Part shown: positions 11,717 to 22,180 of the stretch, one piece after another
Position numbering within the stretch: the first letter of the stretch is position 1
How the letters are laid out: each line of letters opens with the position of its first letter
NCBI GenBank assembly: GCA_039881045.1
Contig: JAYWVB010000038.1
Location: 248,001-312,000, forward strand
Reading direction: 5' to 3'
From: Chaetomium olivaceum
Lineage: Eukaryota > Ascomycota > Sordariomycetes > Sordariales > Chaetomiaceae
Length of the DNA stretch: 64,000 bases
The notes under the pieces: generated by a model
Database searches by the model: none
The model's input: the letters and a program-made list of their open reading frames with translations, nothing else
What the model was told of the DNA's origin: nothing
Program-made: the position numbers and the translations under genes

Positions 11717-13760
11717 TCACCGATAGTTCCTACTAGTGGGCTTATTCCTCGCCTTCTCAATGGTTCCCTTAAACTCCGAGTAAAGCGCCTTCACTAAGCC
11801 GCTGTCCTCCCATCGCTTCATGATCTTATCGACAAGCTCGTCGATCTGCTCCGCCTCCATGTGCTCTCGCTCGATCACCTTGGCGGGGGCCATGTATTTT
11901 TCGACGTGAAGGCGGGTATCCACGAAAACGAGAAGGTCACTCTTCCAGTGAATGAGGGCATGCGCTGTGTCGGCGTTGCCGTTGCAGACCACGCCGACAT
12001 ACCACTCCTTCTCAGCCTTCGGAATCGGGTTGCCGTCCTCATCGGTGTCGTGGGGTTCGGAGTCGGAGTCGGAATCAGACTCGCTGTCCGCCTCGACGGG
12101 CTTGAGGAAGCGATCGAGCCTTGCGGTGTTCTTGTAATAAGGGTCGCCAGTGAAGGTCATCGAGAATCTGTGGTGGTGTTAACTGAGGATTTCTGTCTCC
12201 GGGATGATTCCAGTTACTACTTACTTGGCGGGGTGGCCAGACCGACCACAGGCACCGCAGTGTTGAGACTCGAGCTTAGCACCCCCGAAAAGCTCCACGT
12301 TGTTAATGTACGGCCGAGCCCGGAGCGCCATGTAGAAATCCTTTTTCCAAGCAGCAGAGGCGAACTTGGAGGTCGCGAGACCGCTCACTTCGTCGTCCAG
12401 CTTTTTCCACGCCATGCGATACACTTCCGCTTCCCGCTCGGGGAACCCGGGATTGACCTTGAACTGCACAAGCCACTCTATGGCAACCCGGAAATGGACT
12501 TTAAGCGGCGATCGTGCGTACGCTGTTAGTTCCAGGGGAATGTTATGATCTTCATCATCAGGTGCACCCAGGGGAGCGTCGCCGTCCTCAACAACAAAGT
12601 CGTCCATGCCCTCTCTAAATCGTCATCGTCATCCTCATCCTCATCATCGACTGCGACCCGATTTTGCTTCTTCTTGCTCTTCTTTTTCTCCGTGGCGGCC
12701 AACCTGGGCTCATTGACACCCTCTTCGTCATCCTCAAACTCATCGAGTGCGACATGATCTGGATCGCTGTCGTACAAGGCCTTTCCGGGTTCCTCCTCGT
12801 CCGTAAACAGCGAATCGTAGTCTTCCGCATTGATAACCTCGCGGGCACGTTTCCGGCGGCGTAGCTCCCGTGCTCTCTCTTTCTGTGTGAGCGGTTTCCG
12901 CCTCACTCGGCTAGCTCTGGTCGAAGATGGTGTAGGCGGTTCCTCCTCATCTTCGTCCTCTTTGTCTCCCATCGTGGAGCTGGGAGTTGCCTTTCTCCGA
13001 ATGAGGCGGCGCCGCTTGATGGGTGGGGAATCAAGGGGCTGTTCGTCCTCGTCACTCTCACTAACAACCAGGCGTCTCTTGCGCCTGGTTATGGGGGTGG
13101 CCAGAGGTTTGTCATCGTCGTCCTCCTGGTCATCACTCTCACTAACAACCAGGCGTCTCTTGCGCCTGGTTATGGGGGTGGCCAGAGGTTTGTCATCGTC
13201 GTCCTCCTGGTCATCATTCTCGCTAACAACCAGGCGTCTCTTGCGCCTGGTTATGGGGGTGGCCAGAGGTTTGTCATCGTCGTCCTCCTGGTCATCACTC
13301 TCCTCCTGAGCTTCTTTGCACTTTTCAGACGAGCCGATGCTCAATTCTGACTCGAACTCCGACTCGGAAAGCTGATGCCCCCTTCCCCTTCTCGTCTCTC
13401 TCATAGGAAGTACCCGCTCTTGCTCATCCTCGCTCGTATCTTCGGAGGAGGACTCCCTGTACGCGACTCTCCTTTTCCTCGAGCTCCCAGGCACTTGGGA
13501 TGAGCGCATAAAAGACGACGGAGGTGCCGGAGGTGAGCTGCTCACGGGGTCCGCATTCTTTGCTGGCGAACTGGTTACCGTGGTTCCCTGGACAGCCTTG
13601 GCCTTTCTCAACATGGGGCTCCTAATGGTAGTCTTCACCGGCGGGCAGCCTAGGGACACATTAGCATGCCTCTTCTTGAATACAAAAGACGGGTCTGGGG
13701 AAAAGTCTCACCAAGCGTCGCCTCCAGTGTCTGCTGTCTCTCTTTCCTAGGCCTCACCAT
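11717..13760 (-). CDS. DUF4211-type nuclear protein, reading frame broken once
   Basis: There are three exons, 13760-13712, 13649-12225 and 12167-11717. The first encodes MVRPRKERQQTLEATLG. The N-terminal half is a disordered, strongly acidic/basic Ser-rich region with nuclear-localisation-like clusters (RRKRR, KRRRL). It holds three nearly identical 27-residue repeats (DDQEDDDDKPLATPITRRKR...). The C-terminal half begins DDFVVEDGDAPLGAP and carries CGACGRSGHPAKF, a CxxC..H zinc-binding-like motif, then EWYVGVVCNGNADTAHALIHWK. This matches my recollection of fungal DUF4211 proteins, whose role is unknown. The frame shifts between LE(R) and MDDFVVE near 12607-12618. One missing G would give LEEGMDDFVVE and 641 residues. 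No canonical intron explains the shift convincingly. Confidence 0.8.
13054..13296 (-). repeat. Three 81-bp tandem repeats inside the DUF4211 gene
   Basis: Units at 13054-13134, 13135-13215 and 13216-13296 encode the same 27 residues. They are almost identical; the third differs by about two bases. Each contains the perfect inverted repeat AACCAGGCG / CGCCTGGTT separated by 7 bases. Near-identity at silent positions points to recent duplication or conversion. Confidence 0.92.
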
Positions 13761-14764
13761 CCTGCCAACTTAACATCGGCAGGAAAAAGAGGCAAAAATA
13801 GTTAAACCCGTTGCCACTTCTGTCGCCGAGCTAAATGATGCCATGTTAGTCAAAATCCCGGAGTCTGATGGCGAAGGTTGATGCATCAAGCCTCCAAGAC
13901 CAAACGGCCGCATCCGACGTAGGACGGAATAGGTTGGAGCAAACACGTCACTGTGTGTCACGCAAACGGATGCACCTACTTGAGGGGGGAGGGTGATGAA
14001 CTTTATAATGCGACAGTTATTTAAAGTTGATCGTCGTCGGAAGGGAACGGGGAAGAAAGGTGTCTCGGATGAACAGGTGGTGTTTTAAGAGAGAGAACAA
14101 TTAGTTGAACGTTCAGGCAGGTATGTACGTTATGTACATGTACAATGACGGGAGTTCTACAAACGGCGCGTGGAACTCAAACGCGATGGCACGTGACGAG
14201 CTTTGGTGCATGTTCTTAAGCTTTTAGAAAGGCAAGATGAAAGCCAGAAGGATCTCGCGCGTCATGCATAACAAAGAGCTACCCACCAAGCCTGAGGTGA
14301 TGATATGAGCAAGATAGTTTGTAGTCGTACCAAAGGTGCCGTATTCTATTCCATAATTATCCCTCATTATTATGACAATCCATTCAACACCGTATTCCCC
14401 TCTCCCCAAGAACCAGCTGTTCCCCCTCCTGACGCCGCTGACCGTCCATCCCAACTCCAACCCCTACATCAAAGTATGTATGTGACGGCAAGTACATTAC
14501 GTTACGAGTCTGCGACTTCCTGCTTCAGCCAGGGCGAGATGTTTGGTACCTCCCTCAAGACAGACCCGACAACCATACCCTTCCAAGATTAGAGACATTA
14601 CCACCGTTGTGACGTCCACCCACCACCGCCGGGTCGCTGAGTAGCAAGACCAACACAAAAACGCCCCGACAACAGCATTATACAAAACGAGTGTCCCATA
14701 CGCCCCGTTGCGTTCAAGAAATCCCTTATTTGATTTATATACACCAACCATGTCGCTCGCTTCC
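13761..14764. other. Intergenic, upstream of DUF4211 gene and downstream of LCB2
   Basis: One kilobase between two minus-strand genes, so it holds the DUF4211 promoter and the LCB2 3' untranslated region. No supported coding sequence. Confidence 0.5.
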
Positions 14765-16732
14765 TTATCGAAGCTGCTCCTTGGCATCTTGCACACCGCG
14801 TTCAATGACATGTTCCAATTTCCAACGAGGCGCCTTGACAACGCCCTCAAGACCGTTCGCCTTGCGCCACTCGGGCTCCATCTCAGGCGTGACGCCCTCG
14901 GGCAGCGGCTCCTGGCCGCCGGCAATGCCGGTGGAGTACTTGAGCTGCAGGATATCACCAACCTCGTCGCAGGCGGCGAGGATACGGTCCATGTCCTCCT
15001 TGTTGTGGGCTGATGAGATACAGAAACGGGCTCGCGAGCTGATGAGCGGCGTGGCCGGGTAGCCGACGACGACGACCGAGATCTTGCGCTTGAGCATTTC
15101 GTGGCTGAAGGCTGACATTTTGCCAGGGTGGTACAGAACGATGGGGATGATGGGTGAGTCGTCATGACCGTACGTGATGAAGCCGAGGCGCTTGAGTCCC
15201 AGACGCAGGTACCGCGAGTTGAAGGCGAGGCGTTGCAGTCGTTCCTCGCCTTGGCCGGGTGCGATCTCGCCGGTAATGAGCCTGAGCGAGGTGAGAATCT
15301 GCATCAGAACGGAAGGAGTCGCCGACTCTCCGAGAAGGCTGGCCGCGTTGGCAATCCGGAGACCGTCAATAATGTGCTTCTCGCCGGCAATATAGCCACC
15401 GTTGGCACCGAACGACTTGGTCAGAGTTCCCATCAGAATGTCAACCTCAGCCGGGTCGATACCGAAGTAGTCGCAGACGCCGCGGCCCCTCGGTCCGAGC
15501 GCTCCAATGCTGTGGGCCTCGTCAACATACAAGAAAAACTTGTATTTCTTCTTCAAGGCCAAAACGCCGGGGAGATCGACCATGGTGCCCTCCATCGAGT
15601 ACAGACCCTCAACCGCGACCAAAATCTTCTTCCACGGCCGGTGGGTGCGCGGCTGGCCCTGAGAGATGGCCTCGCGCAGCTTCCTCTCCAGATCCTCCAT
15701 ATCGTTGTGGCTGAACGACCGGATGACCGCGCCAGACATACGAGCACCAATGCGGATCGAGGCGTGGTTCAGTTCATCCGAGAGAATGAGGCAGCCCTTA
15801 GAGACGAGCGCCGGGAAGGAGCCCGCATTCGTCACAAAACCCATCGAAAATACCATGGCGGCAGGCTTGCCGACAAAATCGGCAACCTCGCGCTCGACTT
15901 CCAGAGCCAGTTCCGACGTACCGGAATCGGCACGCGGGCTGGCGAAGCTGAGACCAGTCTTGCGGACGCACTCCTCAACGGCGTCGGCGCAGGGGCCCTC
16001 CGAGTTGGCAAAACCCAGGTAGTTGTACGAGCTCACGTTCAGGGTCTGGGTGTAGGTGCCAGTGTACTTGTAGGTACGGTTGAAATCGTCCGATTTGCGG
16101 TCAATGAGCGTGATGTAACGGCCAGGCACGCCTGTGGTGGGCCTCGCAAAGCAGTCATCGAGGCGGAGCTTCAACCGCCTAACGTAGAAGTTGTCAAAGT
16201 CGTCATTGAGCGGGGCGTAGCCATTGAAAACCTTGAGGCTCTGGTAATGTTTCTTGTCTCCAAACCGCTTGCCGAAGAAGTCTCGTGCGTGGCCGAAGAA
16301 AATTAGGAGCAGGTAGCTGATGTATGTGGTAAGGACAAAGTAATAGGGCGGTTCGTCTTCGACAGGCGTCTCGAGGGGCTTGCCCTGATGGGCGCTGATG
16401 TACAGGTGACTTGGGTCAAGAAGGGGTCCAAATTGGGCATCCCGGCGCTCCTGCTTCTTCGCCTCGTCGGCAGAAGGCGGCTCGAAGAGGGTGGTCGGGG
16501 TCTCGTCCGTGTTGAGCTCGGCTCCGTGGGCCGACAACGAGATGGTCGGGAGGGGGCTGGGAGACGACATCCTGGGCGATGCCACCTGCTGGTGCGGTGT
16601 TTGCTCTTTTGACTTAGACGAGAAGAAGCCGGCGAGGCGGTTTCCTTTCGACTGAGAAGGTCGGCGCTCGCCTACCTTCTCAGACGATGGCATGGTGGAT
16701 GTCGAGAAGGGATTCGAAAGCTTCCGAGGCAT
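14765..16732 (-). CDS. LCB2: Serine palmitoyltransferase subunit 2
   Basis: The catalytic, PLP-binding subunit of serine palmitoyltransferase. It condenses L-serine with palmitoyl-CoA to 3-ketodihydrosphingosine, the first step of sphingolipid synthesis at the ER. A single exon of 655 residues. The basic, Ser-rich N-terminus is followed by one hydrophobic segment (YYFVLTTYISYLLLIFF, about 129-145). The alpha-oxoamine synthase fold follows, with SYNYLGFA, LSDELNHASIRIGAR and LYVDEAHSIGALGPRGRG. The PLP lysine motif is GTLTKSFGANGGYIAG (Lys near residue 438). Length and motif order fit fungal Lcb2. The intact frame contrasts with several damaged neighbours. It is divergent from acetoacetyl-CoA synthetase. 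Confidence 0.96.
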   Translation of the reverse strand: MPRKLSNPFSTSTMPSSEKVGERRPSQSKGNRLAGFFSSKSKEQTPHQQVASPRMSSPSPLPTISLSAHGAELNTDETPTTLFEPPSADEAKKQERRDAQFGPLLDPSHLYISAHQGKPLETPVEDEPPYYFVLTTYISYLLLIFFGHARDFFGKRFGDKKHYQSLKVFNGYAPLNDDFDNFYVRRLKLRLDDCFARPTTGVPGRYITLIDRKSDDFNRTYKYTGTYTQTLNVSSYNYLGFANSEGPCADAVEECVRKTGLSFASPRADSGTSELALEVEREVADFVGKPAAMVFSMGFVTNAGSFPALVSKGCLILSDELNHASIRIGARMSGAVIRSFSHNDMEDLERKLREAISQGQPRTHRPWKKILVAVEGLYSMEGTMVDLPGVLALKKKYKFFLYVDEAHSIGALGPRGRGVCDYFGIDPAEVDILMGTLTKSFGANGGYIAGEKHIIDGLRIANAASLLGESATPSVLMQILTSLRLITGEIAPGQGEERLQRLAFNSRYLRLGLKRLGFITYGHDDSPIIPIVLYHPGKMSAFSHEMLKRKISVVVVGYPATPLISSRARFCISSAHNKEDMDRILAACDEVGDILQLKYSTGIAGGQEPLPEGVTPEMEPEWRKANGLEGVVKAPRWKLEHVIERGVQDAKEQLR

Positions 16733-19181
16733 AGCTGTCGGCGTGTGCGACGCTCCTGGACAGTGCAGCTGACGGGGATCTCGACGCTGATCGTAGGCAC
16801 GATATGAAGATAGATTGCGCCAATGGATACTAGGGAAAGCTGGTCGTCAGCAGGGGTTTTCTGGAAACTCGAAAAGGTGACGCGGCAATTGGCCGCAATT
16901 CTCGAGGTCCGAGGTCGACTCCCAAGCGGTGTGAATCCGGGGGCGGGGGGCGGGTGGGGCTGGGCAACCCCTTTTGCAGCCCCAATCAACACGCGGCCGT
17001 TGAGACTTGATCGCAAACCGCATTGCCTGGCTCGGTCCCATGGTAAATATGAATATTACAACTTACGTTCAAAAGTTTGCCGAGTTGAGCGTGCAACCGT
17101 TAAGCCGATGTCGTCGGTGCAACTGGAAATGACGTGCCGGTGCAGTCGAAAGCTCCTCGACCTAGCGAATGAGAAGCTGCGTCGAAAGCCGCAAAGGGGC
17201 GATGAGATAGGCCGGACGAGTGCTTGCCGGGGCAGCTAAGGACAGGATGCCGGGAGGTGAGAAAAGGAAGAAAAGAGGAACTCGCGCCCCAGGTCGCCGT
17301 CGCCCTTGGTTCTGGACGAATTTGCGAAAGGGGGCTCTTGTCTTCGGTGGGGTTGTCAGGCGGCAAGAACAAGAGACGAAGTTCAACAAGAAGGGACAGG
17401 GCGAGCGCGAGGTGGACATGCAGAGGATTTCAGGGAAACGGATTTGGGCTCGGGTGTCAAAATTGACGAATCGGGGCGGCAGGGACGGGGGTTGTGGGGC
17501 GCCGCTTGCCGGCAAACCCACCAGCGCAATTTGAAAAGGCAGCCCTGTGCCTCTTGTTCAACCCCCTGACGGGTTCTTGGTGCTCGCCGATGCCGACGGG
17601 TCCGGCTGGGCTGCGACTGTCCCTTGCTCGCCTGGATCGATCATCACGATGAGATGAGGACAAGGGGCAAACACCCCTCCCGAATTTGCGGGGTGAGAAG
17701 ATGTGGTAGTTAACGAGGTATGGAGGTAGTTTGGGAATCCCATCAATTCATCAGGTCTTCAATGGTAGGCTGTTTGGCTACGGGTGTGTTCTCTGTAACT
17801 AACCCGCCGCACCCGGCATAAAAAACGTTTCCGGCACGCGCATCACCTAACCCAGAAAAAGTGTGCCGAGTTATTCAGCGCGTGAGTATCCCGTCCATAC
17901 GTCCTCATTGGGCGAGGGTTTATTTGCAACCTTGGGTTTCGCAGCTTCCTTTCCGCGTATGGAATAGTGGGCGGTGGGATCCAGGGAAATGAGCTTACAG
18001 TTTCAAGGTCAGTGCTAGCAAACCCTAAGTTTCGACGACCCTAACGGATAAGAAGACGCGGAAGAAAGCGCTCAGCATGAATGTCAATCATCCCAGGTAT
18101 GCCTGGCGGTCTGCCAATGAGGCGAAGCTTCGACGGCAACATCGAGCGCAGCTCGAAGTGAGAGCGGCTGCATTTGGGAAGGAAGGATAGACTATCTAAG
18201 CCATACAATAGCACATACATTGTGTCGGTACCCGAATAATGCATTTACACAGTGCCTAACTATTTCGTAGGTTTTCGGTTTGATGCTGAGAAATCATGGG
18301 AGAAAGGGTCTGTCAGCTCCCTTGTGATTCAGCTCGGCAGTCCCGGCAACGGGAAAGATTTCGGGACCCGGAACCGAGTTGTCGCATCCGCAGATAATGT
18401 ACATAAATATGTATAAGCGAGCGCGGTCTTTCCGGGCGAGAAAACGGCACGCAACGGTTCATATCGCCGGCCTACTCGACGACTCGTTTGTTTTTGTTTG
18501 TGGTTTGTGAAGCCGGTGACATGATCCACATGTAATGAATGCTCCCTTTCCGCCCATACTTGCTTTTTGTATAGCGGCGTTTACTTACCTATGTAGTTAG
18601 CGCTGTACAAATAATGTCTCCACGTAAGCAAAAGGCATTTCTGCCACGTCCACAACAGGTCGATAAAATACACCGAGTCATCTTGATGATCAACCTTTAC
18701 GCTGCCGTCCAGCCCAGGTAAGTATGTACAGACGAATAGAAACGGGTGTGGGTCGTCTGTGAAAATCCAGCGGGCCAGCCCGGTCGGTACCTGCATGGCG
18801 GCGGAACCTGAATCGATGGAAGAGATAATGCGGCTTTCCAGGTTATGGCAATTGTCGGCTTTGGCCTTTGGCCAGACTCGGGTCTTCCGAGCCTGCGGCT
18901 TCTCCCTCAAGCGGGTCAGGCAAATCCCGTCTCTTCGGAACTCAGGGCCCGAATTCGGCAGGAACCTCGGGCAAGACCTGACAGGCTAGGGCCTTCCACT
19001 TGGGGAGGTCAGACAAGAACTCCTTCTATTTTCAAGTTAGGTATCGCCAAAAACTCAAAAAGAGTCGCTTCACAGTAAACCCACCACCTATACAAATTAC
19101 TGCGGGCAGTTACTCCGCACACTTAACTTACACTTTCATAATCGCACTTCACTGCACCAACTCACCCGTAAAAGCGGCAAG
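16733..19181. promoter_or_regulatory. Long divergent upstream region of LCB2 and acetoacetyl-CoA synthetase
   Basis: 2.4 kb between two divergent starts. Open frames here have no codon bias or recognisable domains. A pyrimidine-rich leader precedes the ATG at 19182. No defined regulatory element could be assigned. Confidence 0.45.
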
Positions 19182-21431
19182 ATGACGGCCGCCGAACTCT
19201 GGAGACACGAACGCCCCGAGGGCACCCAAATGTGGAGGTTTCTGGAACATGTGAACTCCAAGTACAATCTGAATCTTAAAGACTACCCGCAGCTGTACAA
19301 GTGGTCCGTCGACAATGTTGCTGATTTCTGGGGCGACGTTTGGCATTTTGCCGGTATCAAGGCCTCAAAACCCTTTGACCAGGTGCGTGAGCGGTGAGCC
19401 AGCCGTGAGGTGGTCATCGTTGGGGATAGTCAATAGTCACCATCCCCTCCCTCCCTGGATAACCGGCCCCCTTTTCACCCAGAGAAAAGACCCCTAAATA
19501 TTCCCCAGGTTTTGCCCTCCGAGGCCCCCATGTTCCCCAGACCCGATTTCTTTGCTGGCGCCCGCCTTAACTTTGCAGAGAACCTGCTCTTCCCTACCAA
19601 TGTCGACATTGACGAGTCGGCGACAGCCGTCATCACAGCCACCGAAGATGAGAACCACCTCGTTGAAACATCGTGGGCCGAGTTGAGGGACCAAGTCCGC
19701 CGCTGCTCCAACGCTCTCCGTGCTATCGGTGTCAAGGAGAATAGTGTTGTTGCCGGCTTCGTTGCCAACCACGTGCAAGCTCTGGTTGCTTTGCTGAGTG
19801 CTGCCGCCATCGGTGCTATTTGGACTGGTATCAGCCCGGACAACGGCGTGAGCGCGGTACTGGACCGACTCACGCAAATCCGGCCACATGTGCTCTTTAC
19901 CGATAATGCCACGCTATACAATGGTAAGGAGTGGTCGGGCAAGGCGAAGACCCTCGACGTTGTCGAGGAGCTAAAGAAGCACGGCCTCCAGCAGGTTGTT
20001 GTTATCAAGGGCCTCGAGAATGTCGAGACTGGGCTGGACGAAATCCGGGGAAAGGGGGTTCAAGTCGAAGAGTTTCGTGTCTTCCTTGACTCGTAAGTGC
20101 CTCGTTGCTGTAGGGATAATTGCCCCTTCTAACTGTGCCAGATCACCTAACTCGCCCCTGGATTTCACTCAACTTCCGTCTTCACACCCTCTCTACGTCC
20201 TCTACTCCAGCGGCACGACCGGCCTCCCGAAGGCCATCGTCCATACCGCAGCCGGCACTCTACTCCAGCACAAGAAGGAGCATTTCCTGCACTGCTCCCT
20301 CTCCCCGGCTTCCCGCATGCTCTACTTCACCACGACATCGTGGATGATGCATCACTGGAGCGTCTCCGCTCTCGCCTGCGGCACGTCCCTCGTCCTGTAT
20401 GCCGGCTCCCCGTTCAAACCGCATGGCTACTCCTCTATTCCTCGCCTCCTTTCCTCCCTTCGCGTAACCCACTTCGGCACCTCCGCTGCTTACCTCACCG
20501 CCCTCGAAGCAAACAACATTCGCCCATTCACCGATCCCTCCCTAGACCTCTCCGCCCTTGAAGCCATTTATTCCACCGCCTCCCCTCTTCCCCCCTCCAC
20601 ATTCACCTTTGTCTACACCGCCTTCCCCCGCAACATCAACCTCGCCTCCATAACCGGTGGCACAGATATCATCTCCCTTTTTGGCGCACCCTGCCCTCTT
20701 CTCCCCGTTCGAGCTGGTGAGATCCAGTGCGCCGGCCTCGGCATGGCCATCAGCGTCGTCGACCCCGCCTCACCGTCCGACTCCCCCCAGCCGGTCCACC
20801 CCTCTCCCGACGACGACACGCCCCCGCCGGGAGACCTAGTCTGCACCAAACCCTTCCCCTGCCAGCCGCTCACCTTCTTTGGCCCGGACGGCGACGCTAA
20901 GTACCGCGCTGCCTACTTCGAGCGGTTCCCCGGCCTGTGGCACCACGGCGACTTTGTGCGCATGGACCCCCACACCGGGGGGCTGGTGATGCTGGGCCGC
21001 AGCGACGGTGTGCTGAAGCCCGCCGGCGTCCGCTTCGGCAGCGCCGAAATCTACAACGTGCTCACGCGCTTCTTCGCCGCCGATATCGAGGATGCTGTCT
21101 GTGTCGGCCGCCGCCGCGAGTCGTGGACCGTGACGAGACGGTGTGTTTGTTCGTGGTCATGGCCGATGGCCGGGTGTTTGATGACGGCTTGCGCAAGAGG
21201 ATTGTTGAGGTTGTCCGCCGCGAGCTGAGTCCGCGCCACGTGCCCGGTGTGATTGAGGAGGCGAAGGGCGGGGTGCCCAAGACGGGGAACGGGAAGAAGA
21301 TCGAGGTTGCCGTCAAGCAGATCCTGTCTGGGATGCAGGTCAGGACTAACGCCAGTGTGGCTAACCCGGAGGCGTTGGATTGGTTCCGGGAGTGGGCGAG
21401 GAAGGCGGAGGAGGCGGCGCTCCTTAACTAG
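19182..21431 (+). CDS. Acetoacetyl-CoA synthetase, one frameshift near 21120
   Basis: A cytosolic ANL-superfamily ligase that activates acetoacetate with ATP and CoA. There are three exons: 19182-19382, 19509-20092 and 20142-21431. The N-terminal cap (LWRHERPEGTQMWRF), the nucleotide motif YSSGTTGLPKAIVH and GGTDIISLF are present. So are WHHGDFVRMDPHTGG and KPAGVRFGSAEIYNVL. The C-terminal lysine motif NGKKIEVAVKQI completes the family signature. After ADIEDAVCVGRRRE the frame must shift to read VDRDETVCLFVVMADG. One base is missing around 21115-21122; read as it stands, translation leaves the family and stops at 21228. With one base added the length is 691 residues, normal for fungal enzymes. 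No room exists for an intron at this point. Confidence 0.88.
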
Positions 21432-22180
21432 GTACGTAGGCAACTGGGAGGGGTTGATGAGAAGAGAAGGAATAAACCGCTGTGGTGATAGAAGGCCGTG
21501 TTTTTGGTAGAGGTTTAATAGATAATATGATGGCCCTTATAGTATTACCATTAGCCGCCCTGGCTGGCCGCCGAAAACATGACACCTACCCTACCAGTTG
21601 AAAACATTTATCATCATCGACTGACCTAGTCACCTAGCAACAGCAGAGTCACCAGAACAAGGCTTGCCCGATAATAAAGCCAGGATATTTCAGGTCAGCG
21701 CCTACTTTTAATCTAAGCCAGGCTATGCTAAGCTATGCAGCGAGGCAGACATGCTCAAGACTGGCCGCCGTAACATAGACACCAAAGACTAATCAACCAC
21801 CACGATAATATGTTGCTCAACAACAAGTCCTCCTCCTGGAACTCGCCGCCCTTTCCCTATCCTTGCGAAAGCCCGGGAAAAAAAAACAACTTGCCCGCCC
21901 TGGCCACCCCTTTTCCCTTTCAACGTTACGTAGCAGATAGGTAAAATACCATAGTTATAGCAAAACCCGAAACACCGCTTGCTTAAGACAAGACAAGCCA
22001 TTTTGACCGCACCCTCCCTTTTTTGCCTTTTTTTGAAATCCATCGCTAGCGAATGAAACCACGCGTATTTTCAAGAATAGTCACACCCCTCAGAAGCAAT
22101 TTTCCTCCTTTTTAGCCTTCTTTCTCCCGTCCGTTTTTGTTCCCCTTTTTGGCAAGCAGGGTAAAAAGAAAACAGTAAAA
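21432..22180. other. Convergent 3' region
   Basis: Between the ends of acetoacetyl-CoA synthetase (+) and the Zn2Cys6 gene (-). AT-richer than the genes, with a short A8 run near 21880. No coding sequence is supported. Confidence 0.5.

Noticed and set aside
12830..13309. Ser/Leu-rich plus-strand frame over the repeats
   Set aside because: Antisense shadow of the acidic repeat region of the DUF4211 gene.
15164..16306. 380-codon plus-strand frame
   Set aside because: Antisense shadow of the LCB2 coding sequence, produced by its GC-rich third positions.
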